Shown: piece after piece, positions 18,394 through 27,933 of the stretch
How positions within the stretch are numbered: the stretch's first letter is position 1
Layout of the letters: every line of letters begins with the position of its first letter
NCBI RefSeq assembly: GCF_039973015.1
Contig: NZ_JBDWLT010000005.1
Coordinates: 62,001 to 126,000 of the forward strand
Source of the DNA: Parvibaculum sp039973015
Lineage (GTDB): Bacteria; Pseudomonadota; Alphaproteobacteria; Parvibaculales; Parvibaculaceae
Direction: 5' to 3'
Length of the DNA: 64,000 nt
Made by a program: the position numbers and the translations under genes
The notes under the pieces: model-generated
What the model saw: the letters and a program-made list of their open reading frames with translations, nothing else
The model's database searches: none
Told to the model about the DNA's origin: nothing

Positions 18394-19668
18394 TCAGACC
18401 TTCAGAATGCCCCTGCCGGCATATTCGGCCGTCGCCCCGAGGGCCTCCTCGATACGGATGAGCTGGTTGTATTTTGCGAGCCGGTCGGAGCGCGCAAGCG
18501 AGCCGGTCTTGATCTGACCGCAATTGGTCGCGACCGCGAGATCGGCAATCGTCGCATCTTCCGTTTCGCCGGAACGATGCGACATGACGGCCGTGTAGCT
18601 CGCCTTGTGCGCCATCTCGACGGATTCGAGGGTCTCCGTGAGCGAGCCAATCTGGTTCACCTTCACGAGGATGGAATTTGCGACGCCCTTTGCGATACCG
18701 TCTGCGAGGCGACGCTTGTTCGTGACGAAGAGATCGTCGCCAACGAGCTGAACTTTGCCGCCGATGCGGTCTGTCAGCGCCTTCCAGCCCTCCCAGTCGT
18801 CCTCGGCCATCCCGTCTTCGATGGAGATGATCGGGTACTTGCCGGCAAGGTCCGCCCAATAATCGACCATGCCGCCGGCATCGAGCTTCTTGCCCTCACC
18901 CTTGAGGTCGTAAACGCCGTCCTTGAAGAACTCTGTCGAAGCGGCGTCGAGCGCAAGATACATGTCGTCGCCCGGCTTGTAGCCCGCTTTCTCTATCGCC
19001 TTCATGATGAAGCCGAGCGCTTCTTCCGTCGAAGCGAGGTTTGGCGCGAAGCCGCCTTCATCGCCCACATTTGTATTATGGCCTGCGGCCTTCAACTCGC
19101 CCTTGAGCGTGTGAAAGACTTCCGACCCCATGCGCACTGCATCCGCGATGGAGCTTGCCGCCACGGGCATGATCATGAATTCCTGGATGTCGATCGGATT
19201 GTCGGCATGTTCGCCGCCATTCACGATGTTCATCATCGGCACGGGCAGCACACGCGCGGCAGGGCCACCCACATAGCGGAAGAGCGGCAGGCCAAGCGAG
19301 GCAGCCTGTGCCTTCGCCACGGCGAGGGACACGCCAAGGATCGCGTTCGCGCCAAGACGGGCCTTGTTGTCCGTTCCGTCAAGTTCAATCAGAGCACGGT
19401 CGATCTGTATCTGCTCGGATGCGTCCATGCCGCCGATGGCATCGAATATCTCGCCATTGACCGCGCTCACCGCGTTCAGCACGCCCTTGCCCATGTAGCG
19501 CGGGCCGCCGTCGCGAAGCTCCACGGCTTCGTGCGCGCCGGTCGAGGCACCTGACGGCACACCCGCGCGGCCGAGCGCCCCATCCTCCAGCAGCACATCC
19601 ACCTCGACTGTCGGATTCCCCCGGCTATCCAGAATTTCGCGCCCGATGATGTCGATGATGGCGGCCAT
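18394..19668 (-). CDS. eno: Enolase
   Basis: This 424-aa glycolytic enzyme interconverts 2-phosphoglycerate and phosphoenolpyruvate. Conserved features are the N-terminal IIGREILDSRGNPTVEVDV, the loop GVPSGASTGAHEAVELRD, metal ligands in ISIEDGMAEDDWEGW and LVGDDLFVTN, and the catalytic region VKVNQIGSLTETLE followed by SHRSGETEDATIADLAV. In many relatives kdsA and pyrG lie nearby; here kdsA is absent and pyrG is 27 kb away. Confidence 0.98.
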   Translation of the reverse strand: MAAIIDIIGREILDSRGNPTVEVDVLLEDGALGRAGVPSGASTGAHEAVELRDGGPRYMGKGVLNAVSAVNGEIFDAIGGMDASEQIQIDRALIELDGTDNKARLGANAILGVSLAVAKAQAASLGLPLFRYVGGPAARVLPVPMMNIVNGGEHADNPIDIQEFMIMPVAASSIADAVRMGSEVFHTLKGELKAAGHNTNVGDEGGFAPNLASTEEALGFIMKAIEKAGYKPGDDMYLALDAASTEFFKDGVYDLKGEGKKLDAGGMVDYWADLAGKYPIISIEDGMAEDDWEGWKALTDRIGGKVQLVGDDLFVTNKRRLADGIAKGVANSILVKVNQIGSLTETLESVEMAHKASYTAVMSHRSGETEDATIADLAVATNCGQIKTGSLARSDRLAKYNQLIRIEEALGATAEYAGRGILKV

Positions 19669-19782
19669 GTCGTTCCGTCTCTTGTTACGATTGTTTCGGC
19701 AGGTCAGGCCCGTCCGGCCCGGTCGCGGTTTTCATAGCGGAGTGAAGTCCGGGGCGAAAGGGGCTAATCGCTCATTTTCCCA

Positions 19783-21684
19783 TCAGGGCCGGCCATTTTC
19801 GGTGTTCTTCGCCGCCTCATCCTGCTCTGCCGCCTTGCACCACCAGCTCTGGTCGCCAATGCCGCTTTTTGGGCGACTGTCCGGCATGGCGAAGCGGTCC
19901 CAATAAGCGATCCGGCCCATCGCATAGGGGTCGTGGAAGGAGGGAATCGCGTAATTTCCCCATTGCAGCGCCCGGTCGAGCACCTTCGCGTAAAGCCGTT
20001 TGTCCTCCAGGGTGCGCGCCTCCGCGAGCTTGCGGGCGAAGCTGTCGATCATCGGATTTTCAAGACCGATCAGATTGTCCTTCTCCGCACCGCCCCCGGC
20101 TGCTCCCCACATGCGAAGCTGTTCTTCACCGGGAATGACCGGCGGAATGTAGAAGCGATAGGCAATATCGAAACGGCGCGCCTTCAGCCGCGCCTCATAG
20201 GCGGCGTTATCGATTACTTCCAGCCCTGCGTCTATGCCGGCGCGGTTCGCATTGTTGAAGAAGGGTGTCAGCACCGCCTCCTGCGACTGGCTGTTGGTGA
20301 GGATACGAAAGCGAAACACATCGCCGGCATCGTTTCTCAATTTGCCATCCCGATAGCGCCAACCCGCCTCGGCAAAGAGATCAAGCGCCTTGCGGAAATT
20401 ATCGCGGTCGCGGCCACTGCCATCCGTCACCGGCGGTGACCACGTTTGCCGGAAAGCCTCATCGGGAAGCCGCTGGCGCCACGGCTCCATCAGCGCCTTT
20501 TCTTCCGCCGTCGGCGGCTCGTCCGCCGCGAACTCCGAATTCTGGAAATAGCTGCGCGTGCGGCGATAGGCACCGTGAAACACATTCTCGTTCGGCCATT
20601 CGAAATCGAAAAGCAGCGAAAGCGCCTTGCGAACGCGAATATCGGCGAAGCGCTCCTCGCGCAGGTTGAAGAAGAAACCGTTCATGCCGAGCGGCCACCA
20701 CGCTTCGACGGTGAAGCGCTTTATGCGGCCGTCGCGCACCGCAGGCGTGTCGTACATGGTTTCCCAGCGCTGGGCGCTCATATCCACGAACTTGTCGATG
20801 TCACCTGCGAGAAAGGCCTGAAACGATCCTGTTTCATCGAAGAAATATTCAAAGGCGAGTTCGTCGAAATTGAACAATCCCTTGTTTACCGGCAGATCCT
20901 TCGCCCAATAATCCTTCACCCGTTCGAGGATGAGCCGCCGCCCCGCGTCTATGCTGCCAAAACGGTAAGGTCCATTGCCGAGGAAGGGATCGAGCGTCGT
21001 CGCGCCGAAATCACGGTCGCGCCAATAATGCTCCGGTATGACAGGCATCTCGCCGAATTCGAGAATTGCCGTCGGTTCCATCCCTTGGGGAAGCCGGATC
21101 TCGACGGTGCGCTCGTCGAGTGCCTTCACTTCGATCTGCTTGAGCATCAACTGATAAAAGGGCCGCGCGTCCTTCTGGAAGGTCTTTGCGGTAAAGACCA
21201 CATCGGACGCCTTCACGGGCACGCCATCGTGAAAGACAGCACGCGGATCAATATAAAAGCGCACTCGGCGGCCATCGTCGAAGACCTCGACACGGTTCGC
21301 GATCAAACCATAGGAAACCATATCCTCGTCGGGTGATGCGACCAGCAGCCCGTCATAGAGGGCACCGTGAATCGGGGTCGGCGAACGTCCCTTCACGATC
21401 CAGGTATTGAGACTGTCGAAGGAGCCGCGCGCCGACTCCGTCATGCGGCAGCCTTTCGGCGCCGCCGGATTGACCCAGGGAAAATGTTGAAAGTTTTCTC
21501 CGTAAAGCGGTTTGCGTCCGATCGAGACAGAGGGATAGGCCGGCTCCTTCGAGGCTTCGACGTGGTAGAGCCCTTCCGCTGCCTCGGCACCACCGCTTGC
21601 CCCCAAGGCGCAGAACGCGAGGCAGAGAAATGCCATGAACCGCTTCGTCGAATTCATCCAAGCGTGGTTCTCAAGCCGCATCAT
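19783..21684 (-). CDS. Periplasmic oligopeptide-type solute-binding protein (SBP family 5, YejA-like)
   Basis: This 633-aa exported protein has a hydrophobic signal segment ending near AEAAEG and no lipobox cysteine. The mature N-terminus has FQHFPWVNPAAPKGCRM, the pattern of the YejA/microcin C-type binding proteins, and the body has the family-5 segment VRFYIDPRAVFHDGVPVKASDVVFT. I kept the ATG at 21684 because AAAGGAG lies 9-10 bases upstream; ATG at 21657 would give a shorter signal peptide but lacks a clear ribosome site. No permease or ATPase genes adjoin it, so its transporter partners are elsewhere or missing. Confidence 0.85.
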   Translation of the reverse strand: MMRLENHAWMNSTKRFMAFLCLAFCALGASGGAEAAEGLYHVEASKEPAYPSVSIGRKPLYGENFQHFPWVNPAAPKGCRMTESARGSFDSLNTWIVKGRSPTPIHGALYDGLLVASPDEDMVSYGLIANRVEVFDDGRRVRFYIDPRAVFHDGVPVKASDVVFTAKTFQKDARPFYQLMLKQIEVKALDERTVEIRLPQGMEPTAILEFGEMPVIPEHYWRDRDFGATTLDPFLGNGPYRFGSIDAGRRLILERVKDYWAKDLPVNKGLFNFDELAFEYFFDETGSFQAFLAGDIDKFVDMSAQRWETMYDTPAVRDGRIKRFTVEAWWPLGMNGFFFNLREERFADIRVRKALSLLFDFEWPNENVFHGAYRRTRSYFQNSEFAADEPPTAEEKALMEPWRQRLPDEAFRQTWSPPVTDGSGRDRDNFRKALDLFAEAGWRYRDGKLRNDAGDVFRFRILTNSQSQEAVLTPFFNNANRAGIDAGLEVIDNAAYEARLKARRFDIAYRFYIPPVIPGEEQLRMWGAAGGGAEKDNLIGLENPMIDSFARKLAEARTLEDKRLYAKVLDRALQWGNYAIPSFHDPYAMGRIAYWDRFAMPDSRPKSGIGDQSWWCKAAEQDEAAKNTENGRP

Positions 21685-21749
21685 TCCTGCTCGCTCCTTT
21701 TCTCGTTTGCCCTGTCCGCCGGTGCGCGGCGCAACATGCCATGAATTTG

Positions 21750-21799
21750 TTGCGATTGGTTCTCATTTTGATATTGCGAATGACTCTTATTTGCAATAT
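21750..21799 (+). promoter_or_regulatory. Tandem Fur-like operators upstream of the TonB receptor
   Basis: Two direct copies of a TTGCGA-TG-TCT-ATTT element start at 21750 and 21774, 24 bases apart. The second forms a 29-bp palindrome (21771-21799) with perfect arms ATATTGC and GCAATAT and near-perfect inner halves. Arrangement, AT-richness and position 100-150 bases before a TonB-dependent receptor fit iron-dependent repression by Fur. The site also lies upstream of the divergent solute-binding protein gene. The exact regulator (Fur, Irr or RirA) is inferred. Confidence 0.6.
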
Positions 21800-21899
21800 G
21801 AGTCGCCCCGCGTTTCGAATGGCACGCCGAACCGCATCCCGGCCGCTTGAACTTCAGTTTGAGCGGCGTCCAGTCACGACCGAACCCGGGGGGCGTTCC

Positions 21900-24251
21900 A
21901 TGTCATCCAGCACAAGCACACGACGAGTCACGTCCGGCCTTCTTGCCGGCACAGCCATCGCACTCACTCTCACCTTCGCCGCTCTCTGCAGCGCAGCCAT
22001 GGCGCAAGAGTTAGCCACCGGGGACGATACCGCCCTGGAGAAAAACGAAACGGAAAACGACGAAAAGGATGCCGATGTCAGCGCCTACGTCTTTTCTCCG
22101 ATCACCGTCACCGCTGCGCGAGGCGAGCGTTCGCTTTTCGACACACCGGCCAACGTATCGCGTATCACGTCCCGGCAGCTGGACCAGCGCATGGACAATA
22201 CGGTGAAAGAGCTCTTCCGTTACGAGCCCGGTATCGCCGTTTCCCGACAGGTCAGCGCGGCCGATCCCTTCGATAGCGCAGGCGGAATCCAGATCCGCGG
22301 CGTCGGCGGCAATCGCACCCAGATCATCGTCGATGGATCCCGCACTATTGAGGGCATCACCGACAACACCCGCGACATCGTCGACACGAGCAACATGAAA
22401 GCCGTCGAAGTCGTGCGCGGCCCCTCCTCCGTTCTGTGGGGTTCGGATGGTATTGGCGGCGTCGTCAATTTTGTCACCAAGGATCCCTCCGACTACTTCA
22501 AAAACGCTGACGATATGGTCGCTGGCTCTGCAATGGCTTCCTACAGCTCCCTCGACAATTCCTATGTCGAATCCGTGACCGGCGCGTTCCGCCTTAGCGA
22601 CGCCCCGAATGCCGTGGAAGCGCTTCTCACAGTGACGCGACGCGACGCAAACGAGCCGGAGCTCACGACCGCGCGCAATGAAGCGACGCCGGGTGGAACC
22701 TGTCCACGCGATCCGCTCGCCACGCCCTGCAATGAACTCGATGAACAGGACATCGCGTCGAACAACATACTGACCAAATTCGTATGGTCGCCTTCGGCGG
22801 GGAACCAGTTCCGACTGACCGGCGAGTACTACACACGCGAAACGGATGTAGACCAGAACGCTGCCAACGAAACGGCGGCAACCTATGTACAAACCGGCTA
22901 TCGCCGCACACAGGACGTGGAGCGCTGGCGCGTCTCTCTGGACCAGCAATGGGATGTCGGCGCCGCATGGCTCGACACGCTCGATTGGCAGATCACCTAC
23001 TCGCCGCAGAGCATCGACCGCAAGGGCGACCGCCGCCGCACACTTCTGCCCTCCGGCGATTTCGAGCAACGGATCGACAGCCTGAAATATTCCGAAGATT
23101 TTTATGAAGCTGATATCCAGTTCGGATCGAGCTTCGCTATCGGCGGGGTCAACAACCGGCTCACCTATGGTTTCGACGGCGATTATGTCGAAACGGAATA
23201 TGAGCGCGTCGATATCACCAACAATCTCACGGCCAATACGTCGACCGTTGCGGTTGCTGGCGGTTTCAACTTCGCGAATGCCGACACGACACGCGCAGAC
23301 GTCTACCTCCAGGACGAAATCGGATTCTTCGGAGACCGGCTGACGCTCATTCCGGGTGTACGCAACTCCTACTACAAGATCACGCCGCATCCAGACGCGA
23401 ACTACCAGATCGTTCCCGGCGCTGAGCCGCGGCAGATGGAGGAATCCGATCTGCAACTGAAATTCGGCAGCGTCCTGGATGTCTGGGGGCCCTACTCCAT
23501 CTATGCCGGTTATTCCGAAGGCTTCAAAATGCCGACGGCCCAGCAGCTTTATCAGTCGCTGAACAGTCTTCCGTTCTTCGCGCTGGTTCCCAATCCGAAC
23601 CTCAGGCCAGAGTCGGTCAAAAGCTATGAAGTGGGTCTGCGCGGCGAGTTCTCTCGCGGCTTCTTCTCGGTTAATTACTTTCAGGCTGACTACAAGGACT
23701 TCATCCAGAATTTCGTTTCCGTTCCTGGCTCGGCAACGGACCTCACCTACGACAATCTGGCGAGCGTGAATGTCCAGGGCGTGGAAGCTTCGGGTGCGTG
23801 GCAGCTTGCCCCCCACTGGCGCACAAATTTTGCCGCTTCACATATGCGGGGCACACAACAGGCGACGGCTGGCGCCGCGGAAACCAACTTCAACGGAGCC
23901 TTGCCGCTCAATGTCGTGCTTGGCCTCAACTACGTCGAACCGGAGCACGGTCTCGACATCGAACTCGTGACAACACTCCAGAAGGCAACAACGCGCGTCG
24001 CAGACCCGGCAACCGACTTCGCGCCGTCCGGATACGTCACCTTCGACTTGCTTGCCTCATGGGAGTTCATGCCCGGCGTCAAGCTCAAGGCCGCTGGTTA
24101 CAACCTCCTCGACCAGCGCTACTTCCCGGCGGAGACGTCCGGCTTCCCGATCGGCACGGACGCGACCCTCGCCGTCCAGGTTCTCAATCCAATCGAGCAG
24201 CAGGTCGGCTTCGGCCGGTTCGTAAAGGTCGGTCTCGAACTGACCTTCTGA
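21900..24251 (+). CDS. TonB-dependent outer-membrane receptor, haem/haemoglobin type
   Basis: This 783-aa protein begins with a signal peptide (about 1-38, ending AAMAQE). A plug domain starts near VTAARGERSLFDTPANVS and contains IQIRGVGGNRTQIIVDGSR. A 22-strand barrel ends in FGRFVKVGLELTF, with the terminal aromatic needed for Bam recognition. The segment PNPNLRPESVKSYEVG resembles the NPNL motif of haem receptors, suggesting haem or haemoglobin as ligand. An upstream ATG at 21741 exists, but the ATG at 21900 gives a proper signal peptide and leaves the Fur-like sites untranslated. No haem utilisation genes follow. Confidence 0.88.
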   Translation: MSSSTSTRRVTSGLLAGTAIALTLTFAALCSAAMAQELATGDDTALEKNETENDEKDADVSAYVFSPITVTAARGERSLFDTPANVSRITSRQLDQRMDNTVKELFRYEPGIAVSRQVSAADPFDSAGGIQIRGVGGNRTQIIVDGSRTIEGITDNTRDIVDTSNMKAVEVVRGPSSVLWGSDGIGGVVNFVTKDPSDYFKNADDMVAGSAMASYSSLDNSYVESVTGAFRLSDAPNAVEALLTVTRRDANEPELTTARNEATPGGTCPRDPLATPCNELDEQDIASNNILTKFVWSPSAGNQFRLTGEYYTRETDVDQNAANETAATYVQTGYRRTQDVERWRVSLDQQWDVGAAWLDTLDWQITYSPQSIDRKGDRRRTLLPSGDFEQRIDSLKYSEDFYEADIQFGSSFAIGGVNNRLTYGFDGDYVETEYERVDITNNLTANTSTVAVAGGFNFANADTTRADVYLQDEIGFFGDRLTLIPGVRNSYYKITPHPDANYQIVPGAEPRQMEESDLQLKFGSVLDVWGPYSIYAGYSEGFKMPTAQQLYQSLNSLPFFALVPNPNLRPESVKSYEVGLRGEFSRGFFSVNYFQADYKDFIQNFVSVPGSATDLTYDNLASVNVQGVEASGAWQLAPHWRTNFAASHMRGTQQATAGAAETNFNGALPLNVVLGLNYVEPEHGLDIELVTTLQKATTRVADPATDFAPSGYVTFDLLASWEFMPGVKLKAAGYNLLDQRYFPAETSGFPIGTDATLAVQVLNPIEQQVGFGRFVKVGLELTF

Positions 24252-24280
24252 CGCGGTCCGCAGTACCGCGTCGACTTGAG

Positions 24281-24314
24281 CGCCCGGGCCGTGCCAGCCC
24301 GGGCGTTCTTTTTT
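24281..24314 (+). terminator. Rho-independent terminator after the TonB receptor gene
   Basis: A perfect 9-bp stem CGCCCGGGC/GCCCGGGCG with a 7-base loop is followed by a T-rich run (TTCTTTTTT). It lies 30 bases beyond the receptor stop and separates it from the convergent padR. Confidence 0.88.
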
Positions 24315-24339
24315 GCCGGCCGCCTCTGGCCGCGGTCTG

Positions 24340-24891
24340 TCAGCCGTGCGACGCCATCGCCATCGGCACATCCTCGGGACAACTGCTGAGCAGCTCCGCC
24401 CCGTGTTTGAGGATGTAATCGCGCTGGGCTTCCATCATGGCCCGGCCGAAACCGATACAGAATTTCTGGCCTTTCTGGAGGGTTTCCTCTGCCTCTCGCC
24501 GGTCGAGATCCCGCAAGGTTTCGTTGGTATCCGCGAGCCGATGGTCGAGCAACTCCTTCACCCGCCAGCGCGGCAGGAAAGGAGCAAAACTCAAAATGAA
24601 GATGAATTCGGAGCGCAGCCTGTGGCGTGCATCTCCGGACATGAGCCCATTGAGGCAGGTATTTCGGCCAGCCTCAGTCAATTCGTAGACTTTTTTGTTT
24701 GGCCGGCTGTCCTGCTCCACCTTGCGGTAGGTCACCAGCCCCTCCGCGGCCAATTCATTCAAAGCCGGATAGAGATTCGAAAGGCTGACGTCGAGTAGCG
24801 TCGAGACCTCGTTCTCCATCGTCTTCTTGATGTCATAGCCCGTCGCAGGCCCCCCCATGAGGACACTGAGCAACAGTTCCTTCGTATTCAA
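24340..24891 (-). CDS. PadR family transcriptional regulator
   Basis: This 183-aa protein has the PadR winged helix-turn-helix at its N-terminus (ELLLSVLMGGPATGYDIKK, then LSNLYPALNELAAEGLV and KKVYELTEAGR) and an alpha-helical C-terminal dimerisation region (Vir-type, about 90-175). Its effector is unknown. It is divergent from the DUF1302 gene, and a perfect inverted repeat lies in the shared spacer, so it likely controls itself and that gene. Confidence 0.88.
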   Translation of the reverse strand: MNTKELLLSVLMGGPATGYDIKKTMENEVSTLLDVSLSNLYPALNELAAEGLVTYRKVEQDSRPNKKVYELTEAGRNTCLNGLMSGDARHRLRSEFIFILSFAPFLPRWRVKELLDHRLADTNETLRDLDRREAEETLQKGQKFCIGFGRAMMEAQRDYILKHGAELLSSCPEDVPMAMASHG

Positions 24892-24961
24892 TCCGCTTCC
24901 TCCCCCGTCAGCAGATCAGGCATTTGATACCTGTGCCGTTTCAAGATAAGTCAACCGTTAT

Positions 24962-24978
24962 TAGGTGTTTCTCACCTA
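24962..24978. promoter_or_regulatory. Inverted repeat, candidate PadR operator
   Basis: TAGGTG and CACCTA are separated by TTTCT, a perfect 6-bp dyad 71 bases upstream of the padR start and 178 bases before the DUF1302 gene. A further half-site-like GACCTAA lies at about 25003-25009. It is in the most AT-rich part of the spacer. Binding by the adjacent PadR protein is an inference from position. Confidence 0.5.
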
Positions 24979-25155
24979 TAAATCTTTGTAACAATAATGA
25001 TTGACCTAAAGCGAAATCCCTCCTCGATCCCTCGCAAAAGGCCAGCATCCCTCACCACCTTGTGGCCGGTTCCGGCGGAGCCGGCCGCTACTTCTCAATC
25101 CGCCATCAGTCTCAGGGGCAGACCAAGAATCCAACCAGCGGGAGGAAACTGCAAA

Positions 25156-27096
25156 ATGATAGTATCGGCAGGACGTTCGCCTGTCACGAATGAACCGGCG
25201 CGTGAGTTTTTTCGCCGGTCAGGGGCGCAATTTTCCGTAGCGGCAGCCTTTGCTTCCGCTCTTCTTTTTTCCGGGGCAGCACACGCCGAATCCTACCGGT
25301 TCGGCGAGATGAACCTCAGCATCGACACCACAATCTCGGCGGGCGTCACGCTTCGCGCGAGCGACCGGGATTGCACGAAGTACAATCCGGTCAATGGCGG
25401 CTGCGCGACCAGCGACGGCCGGACGACGGGCCTCAACTCGGATAACGGCAACCTGAACTACGACCAGTGGGACTTCGTCAACAAGACGGTGAAGGCCACC
25501 ATGGACGTTCAGGGCACGTGGGAGAATTATGGCTTCTTCCTTCGTCCGACGGCCTTCTACGATTTCGTCTACGACGACAACGATCTCGATTTCCGCAATC
25601 TCGAACCCGATGCGAGAGACCAGCTTGCCTATGACGTCGATATCCTCGACGCCTTTGTCTACGGCAACTGGGACATCGATGGTCACTACACGACCGTCCG
25701 CTTCGGCAATCAGGTCCTGAACTGGGGCGAAAGCCTTTTCATTCAGGGCGGCGTCAATGCCTTCCAGGCGCTCGACGTTACCCGTATCCGTACTCCCGGC
25801 GCGGAACTCAAGGACGCGCTGACCCCGATGCCGATGATCTTCGCCTCGACGACGATCACGCCGAACTTCTCGGTCGAAGCCTTCTGGCAGTTCGCCTATG
25901 AACAGACGGAGCTCGATCCGGCGGGTTCGTTCTTCTCGACGGACGACATCACCGGCCGCGGTTCGCTGCCGGCGTTGCTTAATGCGCTCGTCGACAATCC
26001 CGATCTCGCTTTCCCGCCCGGAACCTTTCCGCCCAACCCGATCGTTCCCATCGCGGTTCAGCGGACGGGGGACCGTATCGAGAGCGAAACCAATCAATTC
26101 GGCGTTGCGCTTCGCTATTACGCGGAAGACCTTGGCCAAGGTGTCGATTTCGGCTTCTACGGCATTCGTTACACAAGCCGCCTTCCCTATCTCGGCTTCA
26201 CGACGGGACCGGACGATCTCACCAGTGCGTGCGCCGTTGTGCAGGCAGCCATTCCCGGGCCCGCTTGCGGTACTCCCGGCGATCCTCTCAACAATGCGGC
26301 GTTCGCCTATGCAGCGGGTCAGTTGAAGTATTTCTACAGCTTTCCCACCATCGAAACGCTTGGCGCGAGCTTCGCAACCACGGTCAGCGGCACTGCCGTC
26401 TCCGGCGAACTCACCTTCTCGCCCGACATGCCCTTCGGCGTGTCGGATCTCGAGCAGAACGCCTCGCAGCTCGACGGTACTGGCGCATCGGGCGGCCTTC
26501 TCGGCTCACCCGGCAATGTCAGCGCGCTGCCCGCCGCCGGTCCGAACGAGGACACGGTTCACATGATCGAACTCGATGCCGTTCAGGGTCAGATCGGTAC
26601 TGTGAAGCTCTGGGGTACGAGCGATCCGATCCCGGCCTTCCTGCGCGCCGATACGGCCGCTCTCGTCTTCAACGCCGGCTTCGTCTATGTGCCGGAGGCG
26701 AGCAACTATCCGCTCAACCGTTCGGGCCCCGAGGCCGCGATCCGCAACCCGTTCGCCGCCGGTCTCCTGACCAATGGCGTTACGAATGCGGAATATGCCG
26801 ACGACGTGTCCTATGGCTACCGGATCGTCTTCGCGCCGACCTACAACAACGCATTCGGTACACCGTTCACGCTGACGCCCAGCATCTCCTGGCGGCATGA
26901 CGTGCAGGGCAACTCGCCCGGACCGAACACGGCGAACTATCTCGAAGGCATGAAGCAGGTCTCCATCGGCATCGCTGCCGACTATCAGAGCACCTGGCGG
27001 GGCAGCCTGAGCTACACCAACATCTTCGGTGCCGGCTTCGACAATCCCACTCATGACCGTGACTTCGTCATGGCGAGCGTTTCCTACTCGTTCTGA
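25156..27096 (+). CDS. DUF1302 family outer-membrane protein
   Basis: This 646-aa secreted protein has a signal peptide (long n-region, then VAAAFASALLFSGAAHAES) and a beta-rich body starting RFGEMNLSIDTTISAGVTLRAS, which is how DUF1302 proteins begin. The C-terminus ends DFVMASVSYSF with a terminal phenylalanine, fitting a beta-barrel. DUF1302 proteins often pair with DUF1329 proteins and RND transporters in hydrophobic-compound or sterol metabolism; no partner is adjacent here. Start chosen at 25156 because GGAGG lies about 10 bases upstream. Function is uncertain. Confidence 0.85.
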   Translation: MIVSAGRSPVTNEPAREFFRRSGAQFSVAAAFASALLFSGAAHAESYRFGEMNLSIDTTISAGVTLRASDRDCTKYNPVNGGCATSDGRTTGLNSDNGNLNYDQWDFVNKTVKATMDVQGTWENYGFFLRPTAFYDFVYDDNDLDFRNLEPDARDQLAYDVDILDAFVYGNWDIDGHYTTVRFGNQVLNWGESLFIQGGVNAFQALDVTRIRTPGAELKDALTPMPMIFASTTITPNFSVEAFWQFAYEQTELDPAGSFFSTDDITGRGSLPALLNALVDNPDLAFPPGTFPPNPIVPIAVQRTGDRIESETNQFGVALRYYAEDLGQGVDFGFYGIRYTSRLPYLGFTTGPDDLTSACAVVQAAIPGPACGTPGDPLNNAAFAYAAGQLKYFYSFPTIETLGASFATTVSGTAVSGELTFSPDMPFGVSDLEQNASQLDGTGASGGLLGSPGNVSALPAAGPNEDTVHMIELDAVQGQIGTVKLWGTSDPIPAFLRADTAALVFNAGFVYVPEASNYPLNRSGPEAAIRNPFAAGLLTNGVTNAEYADDVSYGYRIVFAPTYNNAFGTPFTLTPSISWRHDVQGNSPGPNTANYLEGMKQVSIGIAADYQSTWRGSLSYTNIFGAGFDNPTHDRDFVMASVSYSF

Positions 27097-27121
27097 TACA
27101 GTCTCGGCACACGACAACAAG

Positions 27122-27153
27122 GCCCCGGAAAGTCAGCACTTTCCGGGGCTTTT
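27122..27153 (+). terminator. Rho-independent terminator after the DUF1302 gene
   Basis: An 11-bp perfect stem GCCCCGGAAAG/CTTTCCGGGGC with a 6-base loop precedes TTTT. It lies 25 bases after the DUF1302 stop and isolates that gene from the que operon. Confidence 0.9.
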
Positions 27154-27215
27154 CCTTGCCTGCTTGACGGCGCGCGGCCGCTCCTGTTCAACACCCCCGA
27201 CGGAGCATCCAGACG

Positions 27216-27929
27216 ATGACAAAAACGGCCAGAACCAGGGCGCTTGTGCTTTTCTCCGGCGGGCAGGATTCGACGGTCTGCCTCGCCTGGGCGCTTGCGC
27301 GCTATGACGAAGTCGAGACTGTCGGCTTCGACTACGGGCAGGCCCATGCCGTGGAGCTCGATTGCCGTCAAACGCTGCTCAGCCGCCTTTCGACGGTTTT
27401 CCCGGAATGGGAGGCAAAGCTCGGGCCCGATCACATGCTATCGCTCGCGGAGCTTGGCCGGATCAGCGACACTGCGCTCACCCGCGACGTCGAGATCGAG
27501 ATGGGCGAAAACGGCTTGCCGACGACTTTTGTGCCGGGACGCAACCTCCTCTTCTTTACCTATGCCGCGGCCCTCGGCTATCGGCGGGGAGCTGCCGCCC
27601 TCATCGGCGGCATGTGCGAAACGGATTATTCCGGTTATCCGGACTGCCGTTCCGACACCATCAGGGCACTGGAACAGGCCATCACGCTCGGCATGGACAA
27701 GCCTTTCAGGCTCGAAACACCGCTCATGCGGATCGACAAGGCAGCCACATGGAAGCTGGCGGAAGAGCTCGGCGGCAAGGCGCTGGTCGACCTCATTATC
27801 GAGGACAGCCATAGCTGCTATCGCGGCGACCGTTCAAAGCGCCATGACTGGGGCTATGGATGTGGCGCCTGCCCTGCTTGCGAATTGCGCGCAAAGGGTT
27901 ATGCCGCCTATGTCTCGGGCGAGGCGTAA
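27216..27929 (+). CDS. queC: 7-cyano-7-deazaguanine synthase QueC
   Basis: This 237-aa ATP-dependent enzyme converts 7-carboxy-7-deazaguanine to preQ0 in queuosine synthesis. The PP-loop LVLFSGGQDSTVCLAWAL is near the N-terminus, and the zinc-binding cysteines cluster at the C-terminus (SCYRGD, then YGCGACPACELR). It is first of four tightly packed genes queC-queE-queD-queF. No preQ1 riboswitch pattern was recognised in the 60-base leader. Confidence 0.96.
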   Translation: MTKTARTRALVLFSGGQDSTVCLAWALARYDEVETVGFDYGQAHAVELDCRQTLLSRLSTVFPEWEAKLGPDHMLSLAELGRISDTALTRDVEIEMGENGLPTTFVPGRNLLFFTYAAALGYRRGAAALIGGMCETDYSGYPDCRSDTIRALEQAITLGMDKPFRLETPLMRIDKAATWKLAEELGGKALVDLIIEDSHSCYRGDRSKRHDWGYGCGACPACELRAKGYAAYVSGEA

Positions 27930-27933
27930 GCCC

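Noticed and set aside
22011..23816. 601-codon minus-strand frame opposite the TonB receptor
   Set aside because: The receptor frame has signal peptide, plug and barrel motifs; the reverse frame has none.
27154..27215. preQ1 riboswitch in the queC leader
   Set aside because: The 60-base leader lacks the A-rich tail and hairpin pattern of known preQ1 classes.
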